Assembly (NCBI GenBank): GCA_964017145.1
Contig: OZ024847.1
Location: 1,302,001-1,366,000 of the forward strand
DNA from: Agrocybe praecox
Taxonomy: Eukaryota; Basidiomycota; Agaricomycetes; Agaricales; Agrocybaceae
Direction: 5' to 3'
DNA length: 64,000 bases
Made by a program: the position numbers and the translations under genes. Below are positions 11,164 to 22,802 of the stretch, piece by piece; position 1 is the stretch's first letter; each line of letters begins with the position of its first letter. Below the pieces are notes generated by a model that had not been told where the DNA came from, did no database searches, and saw only the letters and a list, made by a program, of their open reading frames with translations.

Positions 11164-13693
11164 ATGGCGCCAAAAACAAAGCCTTCAACTCAAGCACAAC
11201 CTTCGCAAAAACGAGCCACTTCGACACGCCCTAGAATAGTCAGTTTGAAGGAACCCGATGGATTCTCATCTACTCCGACACAGAAGAGGACAAGGCTGGA
11301 CCCGCTGACGGCAGTAAGTGCCTTTTTTCTCCTTTGAGACTCACCAGCTCAGCTGAAGGATTGGGGATGTTCTAGTTCTCGCAGAGTCTGATTATGCCTT
11401 CCGTAGTCCCAAAAGCGCCAGCTTTGTCACTCAGTAACTCAAACTCGAGAACAAAAACCCAAGGCTCTACGCAGATTAGTCATAAAGGGAAAGGAAGAGC
11501 AAAGGAATCTGAAGTTACTGGCAAGTTCTATGTTAGTACTATCGCTGAGAAGTTATTATTGACAAGGACCTTTGATAGACGATACATTGTGGGTTGACAA
11601 GTACGAACCGAAAACAGAAGTATATTGTCGGTTACTATCTAGAAACCGCGGGTGGCTCATAACTGGTTTCTAGGCTCAGTTGGCGGTGCATGTGCGCAAG
11701 GTTGAAGATGTACGCAGGTGGCTGAACGAAGCTTTGGATGGGGGGCCTTCTGGGAATTTGACCAAATATAGGGTGAGTATCTACCACCCGAACTAGTTCT
11801 GTGTTAACCATAAAATAGCGCATTCTTGCATTAACAGGCCCTGCCGGAACCGGTAAAACAGCCACACTCAAGGTTCTCGCGAAAGAACTGGACTTTGAGA
11901 TACTGGAATGGCGAAACACTGTTGCAGAAAACTTATCAGATTCTGCTGATGACTTCAACTCGGACTATGAAGGGCTGTTCACGAAGTTTGAAACGTTCTT
12001 GACCCGTGCTTCTAGCTGTCAGAACATTTTTTCTAGTACGGCTTCTTCGTCCAAAAATAAGGGACCCAAACGACGCATCGTTCTCTTGGAAGATATACCT
12101 AACATCCTACACCTGAAAACTCAAACACAGTTTCACGAAGCCCTCAATTCCCTGGTTCTTTCACAGCCCTCCACTCCTCCGGTACCAATTGTTATCGTTG
12201 TAAGTGACGCCGGTATGCGAGGTGAGGACGGTGACGAACGACGTGCCACTGAGGGTGGCTGGGGCAAGAACAATGCCCAGGTCGTTGATATCCGTACTGT
12301 GCTATCTAAAGACCTTCTAAGCGGACCATACGTTACGGAGATAAGGTTCTTCTGCCCCCTATCTTCGCAATAAACGGTTCAACTGATATGTTTTCGGCAG
12401 CTTCAATCCCATTGCACCAACACTCCTTCGCAAAGCTCTGCAAGCGATGCTGAACATTCACTCAGGGATATCACCTTCAAAGGAAGTCCTCGATATCATT
12501 GTAGATTCCTCTAATGGTGATATTAGAAGTGCAATCATGGCACTACAATTTGCTTGCGTTATGGAAATGTCTGGACGAAAAAAGAACAAGCAACAGGGTA
12601 CTGCCGTTGTTCTGGAAGCAGTGACAAGACGTGAGCAAAGTCTGGCCTTGTTTCATTTGCTTGGGAAAGTTATGTACAATAAACGTAAGACCTATAAAGT
12701 ATTTTTCTCCGTCAAAGCTTCCTGTGACCGTGCTATCTTGTTTTAACAGGCAAAGGCGATCCTCCGAGCTCATCTGCCAGTACAAAAGATGCACAAAAAG
12801 AACGGGATTTTGATAGCTCCCTGAAGGAGTGTACGAAGCTTCCGGGACATCTCAAGCATCATGAGAGAAGGACCAGCAGAGTAGATGTCGACGTACGTTA
12901 CATCCATATGGTTAGAGCATTGAATGTTTATTTTTTATGCAGACACTCTACGCCGACTCCCCGATTGAATCATCCCTTTTTTCGCTGTACATCCATCAAA
13001 ATTATACCCAGTTTTGCAACGAGATCGAGGAAAGTGAAGGCGTAGCTGAATGGTTAAGTTTCGTTGATTGCAGTGGTGGTGAAATGGTAAGCGCCTCTCT
13101 AAATTAAAACGTCTCAAAATAAAGGTATTGATGTTCCGGTTGATAGTGGTATCAGGCGAATCCCCACCAATTCCATTTGATAACATTGGGGACTCTGCAT
13201 TCTTTGCCATCACCTGTCCCAAGGCGTTCTCAGAAACAGTACAAGCCTGAATTCTTCGCGTTTTTGCAGAAAGAGAAAGATGCCTGGGAAGGCGTGCGTG
13301 CTACGCGTGATTGGCTCATGGAAAATGAAGTTACAAGGGTTCGTATCTTCTCTTTGAATATACCGTGATCGGATACTAAAATGACTCTGACTTAAGGAGC
13401 AGTCTAGTTGGAGATCAGGGGGATGGACAAAAAACGATGTCATTCTGGAATTAGGAGGCGTCCTAAAAGCCAGGGATGCGGTTCGGGATCCAAAGTCGAA
13501 ACCCCCTTCATTGCATAAGCTATTTTCACGTCTGGAATTTTCCCGCACGCAACATGGTGTCCATTCTCAACAACTGGACGAAAAAGACGTAGAGATTGGT
13601 CAAGATGTCGATTGCGACTTAGATGTGTTTTCTCCATCCAATAAGGAGGACAAAGGAAGTTGGTTGGAATCTGACGATATTGAAGAATTCTGA
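11164..13693 (+). CDS. RAD17: RAD17/Rad24 checkpoint clamp loader
   Basis: Rad17 replaces Rfc1 in an RFC-like complex that loads the 9-1-1 clamp at damaged DNA and activates ATR signalling. Ten exons (11164-11313, 11376-11520, 11579-11619, 11674-11772, 11819-12345, 12401-12684, 12750-12892, 12943-13086, 13156-13338, 13403-13693) give 668 codons, close to the family size. The signature LWVDKYEP is followed by AVHVRKVEDVRRWL, Walker A TGPAGTGKTA, Walker B IVLLED and the conserved segment DIRSAIMALQF. The N-terminal ~90 residues and the C-terminal acidic tail (WLESDDIEEF) look disordered. The second intron appears to be GC-AG. The start at 11164 follows two promoter boxes and sits in ACAATGG. 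An alternative start at 10996 would add 56 residues without family resemblance. Confidence 0.94.
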
Positions 13694-14361
13694 TGAGTAT
13701 TATATTGTGTCTTTTGTACAGGTGCATGTTTCAAACGAATTACCCCGGATTACTGTATATAGTCTTTTTATATGTAAACATACGACACTGACGTTAGGGA
13801 TGTCAAGAGACTCGGAAATGGCGGGCAACACAGGAAATTTCAACGAACTTATTTGAGGTGGAGGAATTGCCGTTGTTCCTTGCTACTGCTGCTGTAGTAC
13901 CCTGACGTCAAGAGTTATCTGACTCCGGATCTAGACTTCGTCAACCATGATGCCCATGATACTCCCTTTCTTCTGTGGCGTCTTAACACCGGGATTTTAT
14001 GTTTCAAAAAAAGATACGATATACATGCGTAAAATGTCCAGATTATTTGAATTTAACCTCGTATATATTTTAGAACTTGATCTTTGTGCGAGGAATAAGG
14101 ATTAATTCCAAATGACTTGCTTTACGCAGACAAGTGTGGCGTTCTCTATATTTTCTATTTCGCGTGGAACACAATGACGAAAGCGCAGACAACATAACAT
14201 TTGGTTGATTTCTGTTAAGTAGTATATATTTAGGGATATAGATGTCCCCTGGGATGTCATGGTACAGGATCTAGGGTCTTCGTACATCCATCGGCCTGCA
14301 TAAATTCATTCTGTCTGTTCGCTTATTTGCAATAAGTTGAGAATGTTTAATTCAGTATGCA
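13694..14361. other. Intergenic region between convergent RAD17 and BNA1
   Basis: This 668-base spacer separates two genes that point at each other. It is AT-rich and no credible ORF, repeat or RNA gene was seen; it presumably holds both terminators. Confidence 0.5.
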
Positions 14362-15036
14362 TTATTTGGCGTCGGCGATAGTGCCACATGAAGGACATTT
14401 CCTGCTGTTTTCATCAGTCATCCATTTCTCAATAACAGGTTTCAACTGGGTGCCCAAGTCCGTAACATGAAACACTTCTTCCCGTATGATGGTGGGCTCT
14501 GTGTGACTTGGGTGAGAGCAATACCATCTAAGGCGATCTGCAATGATTTTAGCAACAGAATTTTAATCGGTTTAAGATAAAATACCGTTCGATTGCTCTG
14601 GTCTGACACGCTCTGCGACAAGACCTATGGTGTTGGCAAAGCGGACAGGATTATGTGGGGTGTTGGCTGTTGAAGAAATCAGAACCCGAATTTGATATTC
14701 CTTATTTTTCCATACCCGGTAGAAGGAACATTTCTCCTTCTTCGATACGTATGTCTCTGAATTTGCCTTCGTCAACTGTGCGAAGAAGCATCCCGCCCTT
14801 GTACTGGTAAAACCATTCCTAGTGGCGAAACATATTGTGAAAACTGAACTCCTTCATCGCTAAACACTTACTTCTGTTTCATTCACATGATAATCCCGCC
14901 TTTCATTCGGACCCCCGACGGCCATGACAATAAAATCCTCGCCTCTATACAAACAAAAGTTATTCACGGGTGGTTGAAGCAAGTGTTCATTATCTTTGAG
15001 CCATTTCGTGAAATTGAGAGGTGAAGCAAGAGGCAT
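14362..15036 (-). CDS. BNA1: 3-hydroxyanthranilate 3,4-dioxygenase
   Basis: This small cupin enzyme opens the ring of 3-hydroxyanthranilate in the kynurenine route from tryptophan to quinolinate and NAD. Four exons (15036-14872, 14818-14716, 14666-14586, 14537-14362) give 174 codons, the usual size of the fungal single-domain form. Recognisable segments are [21 protein letters not shown] (iron-binding His and Glu), [37 protein letters not shown] and RLRWYCSH. The C-terminal CPSCG, with WYCSH, fits the second metal site (rubredoxin-like cysteines) of the family. It is transcribed divergently from the gene at 15460 with 423 bases between the two starts. Confidence 0.95.
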
Positions 15037-15459
15037 GGTTTCACGTATCAGCTTATGAGAAGTCCCGGATGATGAGTGGTAAGACGTGTATATACTGGTT
15101 TACTCATCGTTCCTGGATGATTCAGTGGATTCCTGCCCAATCGTTGCTCGTTATCTGCGGTGACGATAGCCGGAGTTTGAAAGCGTAAGCAGTCATACGT
15201 ACGTACATACATTGACAAATTGAATCGATACACACATGTGACCTGTTTAAAGTGGCACGTGCTCGCTGTTCGTGTGTCCCAGCTGAGGCGATCTCGTTCT
15301 TCAAGTCTTTTCCTCTTCCATTGCTGTGTGCCTACATCGTTCTCCTGTTTTCTATCAGAAGCTAACATATACCCACTCCAACTCTAGCCACGTACCTTAC
15401 GCTTTGTTTGCAACCGAAACCGATTTATTGGATCTTCTGGCAACCCTATCTCTTTCAAA

Positions 15460-16609
15460 ATGGTCTCATTATCGTCGGCAGTGACACAAACCTCAGAAAA
15501 CGACAAACGCCGGAAGCAAACATTAGATAAACTGGACAAGGTTAAGGCCAATCATGTGCGAACTTTTCCTTTTTTAAAAACCTATATACCAAAGCTTACT
15601 TTGTACTACCCTTATTCCATTTGGCTACTTGACAGCTATCGAGGCAATTGCAGATGCGTCTCCAGTATGCCCGGTTGAAAGTCGAATATGGCTGGGTATG
15701 TGTCCAGATCGTCTTCGCACAATATTATTTCGAATATGCTCATATCACCTCGGATTTCAGCAGAAGCAAAATCTAAACGAGGTGGAAAATCTTTATTTCC
15801 ATAACTCCCATCTACGAGGAACAAAGTCCTTTTCATCATCAATCATCACAACAACTCAGTTACAAAGTCCATTACTTTCTCTACATCAAGTCGTCCCATC
15901 ACAATCTTCTTTGTCCTTCAAATTGGGCCCCTCAAGTTTGGGTAGGAATTCCATGAATTCCGGCTCGAATGTAGTCCAGGAATCAGAAATAAGTCAACTT
16001 CATCAAGGAAACATTGGTCAGAAAGAAACCACACAAATTACATCCCCACAAAATCATCCATCCCACGTTCCGATGATGGATTCGCCACTGCAATCGCATT
16101 CACCGAGTGAAACCTCGCCGATCGACGTTGACGTACAGGAAAGGCCGCTTATTTCTGCAATAAATCAAAATGGGCTTTCTTCTAATGAGAATGCCATCAT
16201 TGAAGAGGGCAACACCTCACAATCTCAGCCAATTCCACCTGTCGCATCAGTAACACCACCAGAAAATCAATCACCGATTGATTCTGCCGCAGCTTCTAGC
16301 CATTATCCTACTACGAAGTCCTCCCGTTCTCGTCAGCAAAAAGCGACAACTACCGTTAAAGGATTATCTTCGTTGACAGTCACCGATATGCATAATTTTG
16401 GGTCGACGTCATCGTTAACATACGACTCGTTCTGGTCGTCTCATTCTGGTTCAGTTACTCCTCGACCCGCAAAATCAAACCCCATTGATCCAACGGACGG
16501 TGTGGGCCCCTTCTCAGCCACTCTTGCATTATCAGGCAGTGGTGCAGATTTTGGTCGTTCCAATACCATCTCCAATATGACCGCGACATCCACTTTACGT
16601 CAACAGTGA
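15460..16609 (+). CDS. Protein with Whi5/Nrm1-like (GTB-type) motif, otherwise Ser/Pro-rich
   Basis: Exons 15460-15555, 15636-15695 and 15761-16609 encode 334 residues. Residues ~33-62 are the only ordered-looking part: LSRQLQMRLQYARLKVEYGW followed by QKQNLNEVENLYF. The L-x-x-R-L-x-x-A-x-x-K-V pattern resembles the short GTB motif of Whi5/Nrm1 G1/S transcriptional repressors; this is a motif-level resemblance judged by eye, not a proven homology. The rest is rich in Ser, Pro, Gln and Asn with many SP/TP sites (SPSETSPID, SVTPRPAK), as expected of a CDK-regulated disordered regulator. The splice junctions fall inside the conserved stretch and restore it, which supports the exon model. Alternatively it is simply an uncharacterised conserved basidiomycete protein. 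Confidence 0.6.
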
Positions 16610-16753
16610 TAATTTTCAGGATGCCGGACAACATTTTATCGGTCCCACCCACGATCTTCTGGGATTTCTTTGTATTTTTTTGTTGATCTGTCTGTCTCAT
16701 TTTGCGGTTTCTTCTGCCACACAACATAATGATAACTTCTCCTGAGTCTTCTC

Positions 16754-16879
16754 GTATAACCGGACCGTTGTTTCACCTTGGAAAAACAGGATTCTAGAAG
16801 ACATCGCATATATCATATGTGCTTTTTAAGTTGCGTTGTATGACCGGAACGTCGTTTCACCTCGGAAAAACAGGACTCA
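16754..16879 (+). repeat. Short direct repeat upstream of F-box-like gene
   Basis: About 44 bases (GTATAACCGGACCGTTGTTT and onward to AAAAACAGGA) at 16754-16797 recur at 16837-16879 as a diverged copy. Neither is coding. The pair lies 120-250 bases upstream of the next gene. Confidence 0.7.
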
Positions 16880-17001
16880 ATATTGTTCAGGCAGCACTTG
16901 GGGAAGTCAAATTTATTGTTTTTGTTCCATGTATCGACCATCTTCGTTATGCTATAAAGTGGCTGACAATCGACTGCGATGAAGGCAAAACAACGCAGCT
17001 C

Positions 17002-18123
17002 ATGGCAAACACTGGTTTAACGCCTGAATCCTACTTCCCAGCTGAACTTATCGATTTGGTCATCGATCAGAATCATTCCAATATACAGGCTTTGCAAGCC
17101 TCTGCTCTTGTTTCGAAACAGTGGACGCCCGGCAGCCGTTATCACCTTTTTTCCGACGTCACTATCTCCCATGACAATGCCCGGGAGTTCATTGAACTTC
17201 TGTTGTCTCCAAAGTGCACATTTGCTTCAGCAATCAGGAGCCTTACCATTACTTTCGTACCTGGGTCCCAACGCTGGTTTGGCGAATTCTCGCGTCGCTT
17301 GTTTTCCAACGAGCAAGTGCAGGTTTCCCGCCTCCGCATCCAAGGATCCTCCAGTACGATCATTCGCGACGAGATCTTTGGAACCTTGTCCATGTATTTC
17401 AGTCAAATCAAAGAGCTCAATTTCGGGCCAGTCATCATTCAATCTTTCGCACAGTTCTCCGCCTTTTTGGGCACCTTTCAGGCTTTGGAAACATTTTCTT
17501 CCTCCTGCATTTTCCAAGATTATAATCAGCCTACCAGCGTCCATTTCAATGCACCGTTGCGTCAAGTTAATTTGGAATCCCCATCCACAAATGTGGTCCT
17601 CGATTTCTTATATAATCGTGGCATCCTTCCTGCCATTAGCGCACTTTCCTTATCCTACCATAGAGCGAATAGCCATGATGTTCTCGTGAAGTATCTGGCC
17701 ACACGCAACGACAACCTGCAAACCCTTGCAATATTTATTGACGGCAATGTATCCGGTGCTGTGATGGGTATGTTTTAGCTTCGCATCGTTATTCCTGACG
17801 TTTTTAACGAGACTCTGGCAGGTCAATTCATCGAGGCACTCGATTTATCGGGCCTTCAGGCTCTGCGGGCTTTGCGTGTTGAAACAAACCCGCCTCTTTC
17901 TCCAAGACAGGCGTACCAGCTGTTGTCCCGAGTTAATTCGGTTCAGTTCATGAATCTCGAAATATCCGTGGCCCTCGTTCAAGGCATAGCAGGATTGGAT
18001 ATTCTTCTCGGTGGAGCTCAGTACCCATCCTTGAAGAAGGTGAAGATGATTGGGTCGACTTGGGCAAACATTCGCCAAGCTTTGCCTCGCTGCGACATGA
18101 AGGATATTTTGCAGCCCAACTAA
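17002..18123 (+). CDS. F-box-like protein of the Agaricomycete expanded family
   Basis: Exons 17002-17767 and 17822-18123 encode 355 residues. The N-terminus (residues ~5-55) has the form of an F-box-like domain: YFPAELIDLVIDQ, then ALVSKQW and SRYHLFSDVTI. Behind it lie leucine-rich, poorly conserved repeats typical of the many Agaricomycete proteins thought to act as SCF ubiquitin-ligase adaptors; no substrate can be named. The intron (GTATGT..CAG) restores frame exactly. An upstream in-frame ATG at 16819 would add 61 residues that do not look conserved and would place the direct repeat inside the gene, so 17002 is preferred. Confidence 0.7.
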
Positions 18124-19260
18124 ACTACCCTCTGTACTTGAAATGCCGCTCGTCGCGAAATACCACGTGCTTGATATTTCTGTTGAGGCGTAGGTTTCTT
18201 GGTCGCTACCATTGGACTCAAGTAATCAAGTAAACATACTGTTCAAATCCAATAAATCCGTTCCTATCGTATCTCGTGATACGGTTTACGAAAAGCGTCC
18301 TCAAATCATTGCTCACTCAAAAACGTCATACCATAGAGGAGCGCACATCATGGCTTTCTTCTTCTAGTGCAGCAGGCTGCAGCACACGACTTCATAACTC
18401 ACAGTCACGAGGGAAGATAGGCACAGGAGAAATTGCTGTGCAATGCTATGCATTTAATCTATACGCACATTTATCCAGACTCATTTGAGGGCCTTTTCGC
18501 TTCAGCTCCATTTTTCGGCAGAGTTGACAGGAAGTATGGCCTGCGATTGTGCCTGCTGATGATCATTATTTTATTTATTTTCAAATTAGCTTGGGCATCG
18601 AACATTCTCCCAGCTGACTGCACCGCTTCAGCGCGACCGTTCGTTGATAGTCGTTAGCCTTGCTCATGAGACTCGCCACAACGCCACTGCCGATTCGTGA
18701 AAATGATATAGCACCGCTTCAGCACGACCGTTCGTTGATAGTCGTTGATCTTGCCCATTAGACTCTCGCCACAACGTCACTGCCGATTCAGGAAAATGAT
18801 ATAGCATGTTTGCGCCTACGAGGTCTCATCGTAATGACCGTTGTATGTACGAGCGCCAAAAACTGAGGTGTGGTGTACATTCGGGCCAAATCTTATCTTA
18901 TCTGCTTGATAACGCCCAACACTTACCATTTTGTCGCGCAGAAGCTGTGTAGTGTTCTGGACTACGGTTGGTAACTGGTTCCCCATCGCTAAACATCGGG
19001 CCCGCAATTCCTTATTGGTGCGTAGTCTTCTACACGTCAATCTATGACAATCCTGGCCAATCCGTCTTAATTTAAACCCCTATCCGGCCAATCACCTGTT
19101 CCGCTGCGTTGGTCAGATGCTGTGTCCGTCGGCGCGAGATCGACACTCCGACCTGTCTAATGATATTTTACTGACAATGCATAAAAGGCTGGGAATTGTA
19201 GGACCTACATCCAGACACACTTATATTCTCAACTAAGTCGACTTGACATTCTCTACAACC
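18124..19260. other. Intergenic region with a tandem duplication
   Basis: No credible coding region was seen in these 1.1 kb; short ORFs here have no recognisable features. The only structure found is the ~90-base tandem repeat at 18621-18803. A CATAAAAGG element near 19180 could serve as TATA box for the downstream gene. Confidence 0.5.
18621..18803 (+). repeat. Two-copy tandem repeat, ~90 bp unit
   Basis: The unit starting GCACCGCTTCAGCGCGACCG (18621-18710) is repeated immediately at 18711-18803 with scattered substitutions and small indels; both end GAAAATGATATAGC. Confidence 0.9.
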
Positions 19261-20042
19261 ATGAGCAACTACGGCAACGACTCCTACGGCTCGTCCAACA
19301 ACGACTCCTATGGGTCTTCTGGCAACAATAATCGCAACGATGACAATAACAGCTCGTCCAACGACACTTACGGTTCCTCCAATAAAAACAATGATTCCTA
19401 TGGATCTTCCAACGACTCATATGGGTCCTCTGACAGGACAAGTCGCAATGATTCCTATGGGTCTTCCAACGACAATGCGGATTCGTATGGGTCTTCCAAC
19501 AGGACTGGAAACCAAGACTCTTACGGCTCATCCGACGCAAACGATTCCTATGGTTCTTCCAACAAGAACGACGATTCATATGGCTCATCCAACCGGAATG
19601 ACAATTCTTCCAACTCCTATGGATCTTCGAACACGGACAATTCCTACGGCTCGTCCAACAAGAACGACGATTCCTATGGTTCATCCAACAGGAACGACGA
19701 TAACTCTTATGGATCTTCCAACAGGTCCGACAACGATAACTCCTACGGGTCTTCCAACAACGACGATTACTCTTCTAATACACGCAAGAACGATAGCGGC
19801 AGCCAAGACTGGGTCCATAAGGGTATCAAGGAAGTGGCAAGCAAGAGTGGTTACAACATCGTAAGTTTGAATAATATGTCGCTAAAGATTGACAACTCAT
19901 GTCTTCGTTGAAGGATGATGATACCGCTGATAAGATCGGCAAGGGTGTCGAGGATGGTTTGAAAAAATTCGGCTGTGGGTATCTCATGGATTTGAAACTT
20001 TTTCGAATGGCTGACCCAGTTCAAAATCCAGTTGGCAATTAA
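19261..20042 (+). CDS. SYGSS-repeat, intrinsically disordered hydrophilic protein
   Basis: Exon 1 (19261-19860, 200 residues) is built from irregular 7-14-residue repeats around SYGSS (14 copies plus one TYGSS), separated by Asn/Asp-rich spacers with occasional Lys or Arg. It has almost no hydrophobic residues. After residue ~178 comes a non-repetitive tail, DWVHKGIKEVASKSGYNI, continued in exon 2 (from 19914) by DTADKIGKGVEDGLKKFG. The tail resembles the short amphipathic ends of hydrophilin/stress proteins. Exon 2 can be read straight to the stop at 20040-20042, or with a further 45-nt intron (19975-20019); both reach the same stop. Tyr-Gly-Ser repeats of this kind resemble the prion-like domain of FUS-type proteins and suggest condensate or gel formation. 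No function can be assigned. Confidence 0.8.
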
Positions 20043-20239
20043 TCATCTCAAGCATCGCACGAAAGAAGAAATTTTATGAAATTACCTCTACCGAATTGAA
20101 ATGGACTGTCTAAAAATCTATCGTCATTCGTAAATCCTGTAAATACATATTTGTTCCGCGTATATAAAAAAACATCTCGTCGTTCCGAATCAAGGCGTCA
20201 AAGGGAAGGGTATAAAATAGCATAACATCCAAAAGGCTT

Positions 20240-22242
20240 TTATTTGACGAGGGTTTGCTTCTCCTTACTCAGATGCGAAATTATTTCGTCGGAGAATCCA
20301 AGGTGTGCCTTGACGAGTTCCGGTGGAGTAAGGGCAAGCCATTGCGAAAGCGAGATGTCTTGGAAACGATCTGCAAAGACCATTGCGATTAGCTTTTAGT
20401 TATCGTATAGTAAGAGCTATTACTGACCTGTCTTTAGTATTTCAATAAATTTCAATGGGGTATCCCCGACGTTTTCGATATAATGGCCTAATTACTTATT
20501 AGCGAACAGGCAACTAAACGTCGAATTATGTCGTACCGAAAGAGGGGGGAATATATGCAATGTCGCCGGGCTAAAAATGTGGTCAATACAAACGTCAAGC
20601 ACTCCCGCATGGAAGGAGATCTCACATAGAAATCATAAGTAGCAGCATTACTCTGCGAGGCAAAAAGGGTAATTCTAGCTGTTCCGGAGCTATATATAAC
20701 ATGGTTAGTCAAGATTATTTTTGGTATACATACGAACTCAATCTCACATGAAGAAAGTCCACTCAGGTTGCGTTGGGTGCCACTGTTGGCTTATGCGTCA
20801 AAATTGAGAACGAAAATAAAATCAACTAGACAGACATGAAGTTCCCTATAAACACCGCGTTAGGAATGGGCTCCATTAGTGAATAAAACTATAGAATTCA
20901 CCTCAATCCTCCAACTTCGAGTTCGACTTCTGCCGCTGAGATGGTCTTCGATACAGCGAATGTTCGGGTGTCGACAATCTTGACGGTTCCGGCAGGTTTC
21001 TTTTCAGGGACTACCTTGGAGAACTGGAACGTGTAGGGACTAGGCGCGTCGTTCGGAACGACCATGTCATCTTGGACGTCTTTCGGTGGCGGTTGTGCTG
21101 CATAATAAAGCTTAATATCAGCATTCAAAAAAAGTTGGCCGCCACTGCGAACTCACAAGGGAAAATATACAATTCATGCTCCGGTATATGATTGAATGCC
21201 GCCTCATTACCCGTCATCCCGAAGTTCTTCGCCAAAACAGATTTAGGCACATGAGCAAGCCAATCGGTTAGCCCAAAAGTAGAGTCCTCCGAAAAGGTTC
21301 CCGAATCGAAGATGAGAAGGAATTCAGAGCCATCTGGAGATGTATCTTTTGCTTGAATCGAATGTGGGTTGCCAGCGGGAAAGTACCATATATCGCCTTC
21401 GGACTGAAATTTTGTGAAGCCGTCAATAACGTATATATATAGCCAGGAGAACACACGACAAGAAACTTACCACATCTCCTATCCACACCTTTCCTTCAGG
21501 GGTTATAGTGCTAATTCTAAGATCTCCCTAACAAAAATGCTTTAAAAAGCCATACAAGACAACTGAGAATAGGTTTACCTTCAAAACATACGCCCACTAT
21601 TATACATTCAATATTGTGTATTGATTTGAAGAAGAAAAACTAACACACCTCCGCGGCGGTATGCCAATGCAGTTCTCTTTGAAGAAATTGTCGGCGATGG
21701 CAATTAGACCAGCAGGGACTATACCAACACACCTTACTGCCCCAGGTTTTAAACGCATGTTGACACCTAAATTTCAGATGTTATGCCTTCGCTGTAAAGA
21801 GGTAAAAGGATTAGGGCCTTACCCGCAATCGTGGCTTCAGGGAGATCATGCTCTATCAATTGGATTCAATGATTGCGGAATAGAGGAAGGAAATTTTTAT
21901 AAGCATACGATTTTGCTGCCGAGTCCATCCTCCTTCCTTTAGTTTATTGTGGCTGAAAGACAACGGCCACTTGAAGTTTGGAACGTTGCCATTATCTGTA
22001 GTGGGTGGTGCAAAAAGATCCGCGTTTTGTAGATCATTAGGGATGTTGTCAGGACCTAAGATAGATCCTCCGAGGCCAGCACGTTCTGGCTTTGGATAAG
22101 AACCCGATGTTGGAGTCCACAAGATCTTATTCGTATTGGAATCGGTGTATGGCACAACAGGCTGCAGGGGTACTGGCGGTGCTGCTAGAGTATCCAAGCG
22201 ATGAAGTAAGGCCAGACATAAGGCCAGGGTAGTGCACCACAT
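20240..22242 (-). CDS. Bicupin oxalate decarboxylase, secreted
   Basis: The enzyme splits oxalate into formate and CO2 using manganese and is usually secreted in wood- and litter-decay fungi. A signal-peptide-like N-terminus ([18 protein letters not shown]) precedes two cupin domains. Cupin 1 has [33 protein letters not shown] and [13 protein letters not shown]; cupin 2 has [40 protein letters not shown] and LKFIEIL. The gene is cut into about 14 exons: exon 1 is 22242-21909, one is a 10-nt microexon at 20836-20845, and the stop is at 20240-20242. The small second exon just after RQQN is the least certain part. The next two genes lie on the same strand. Confidence 0.92.
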
Positions 22243-22802
22243 CGAGGTGAATAGTTATCGGGGTGTTGAAAAAGGGGGCAGCCGCTGTGGCAAATTTACT
22301 CTTTCGGGAGAGCTAAAGGGCTGAGAGTCGAAACCCCCCATCTTTATAGTATTGCAAGAAGGCGAAAACTATGAGGTCGTATGATCAGGCTTTAGATTAC
22401 TTTGAAACGAGGCTACCGGTAGAGCCCATGAGCTCGATTGTAGGCCAAAATAGAATTTCGATGAGATAGGATGGTTTCAAGCTAAGTAAAATTCCTCGGA
22501 TAGTAAGTATCTGCCTGATAGACATCAGTGTGGTGAATCACATCATATCGACTAGGCAAATTGAATGCCTGAAGTCCAACTATTCATGGACTGTATTTTT
22601 ATGAAGTCCTGACTCTGTTCCGATTTGGGCGATGTACTTCTATCACGTCAAACGTTTTCCGTTCTCAACAAATTTCTTTTGAGGGACAGAATATACCGTC
22701 AATATTATTACATTGTTCATAAGCGAATCGAGGCCATACGTACTATACTAGTTCTTCGGAAAATGCAGTTTGTCGTTTCATAAGGCGTCCGAAGCAATCG
22801 CT
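22243..22802. other. Intergenic region, oxalate decarboxylase promoter / LanC-like 3' flank
   Basis: No ORF, repeat or RNA gene was recognised in these 560 bases. The stretch next to 22243 should hold the oxalate decarboxylase promoter. Confidence 0.4.

Noticed and set aside
19261..19800. CRISPR-like regular repeats
   Set aside because: The periodicity is the codon pattern of SYGSS with variable spacers in an open frame, in a eukaryote.
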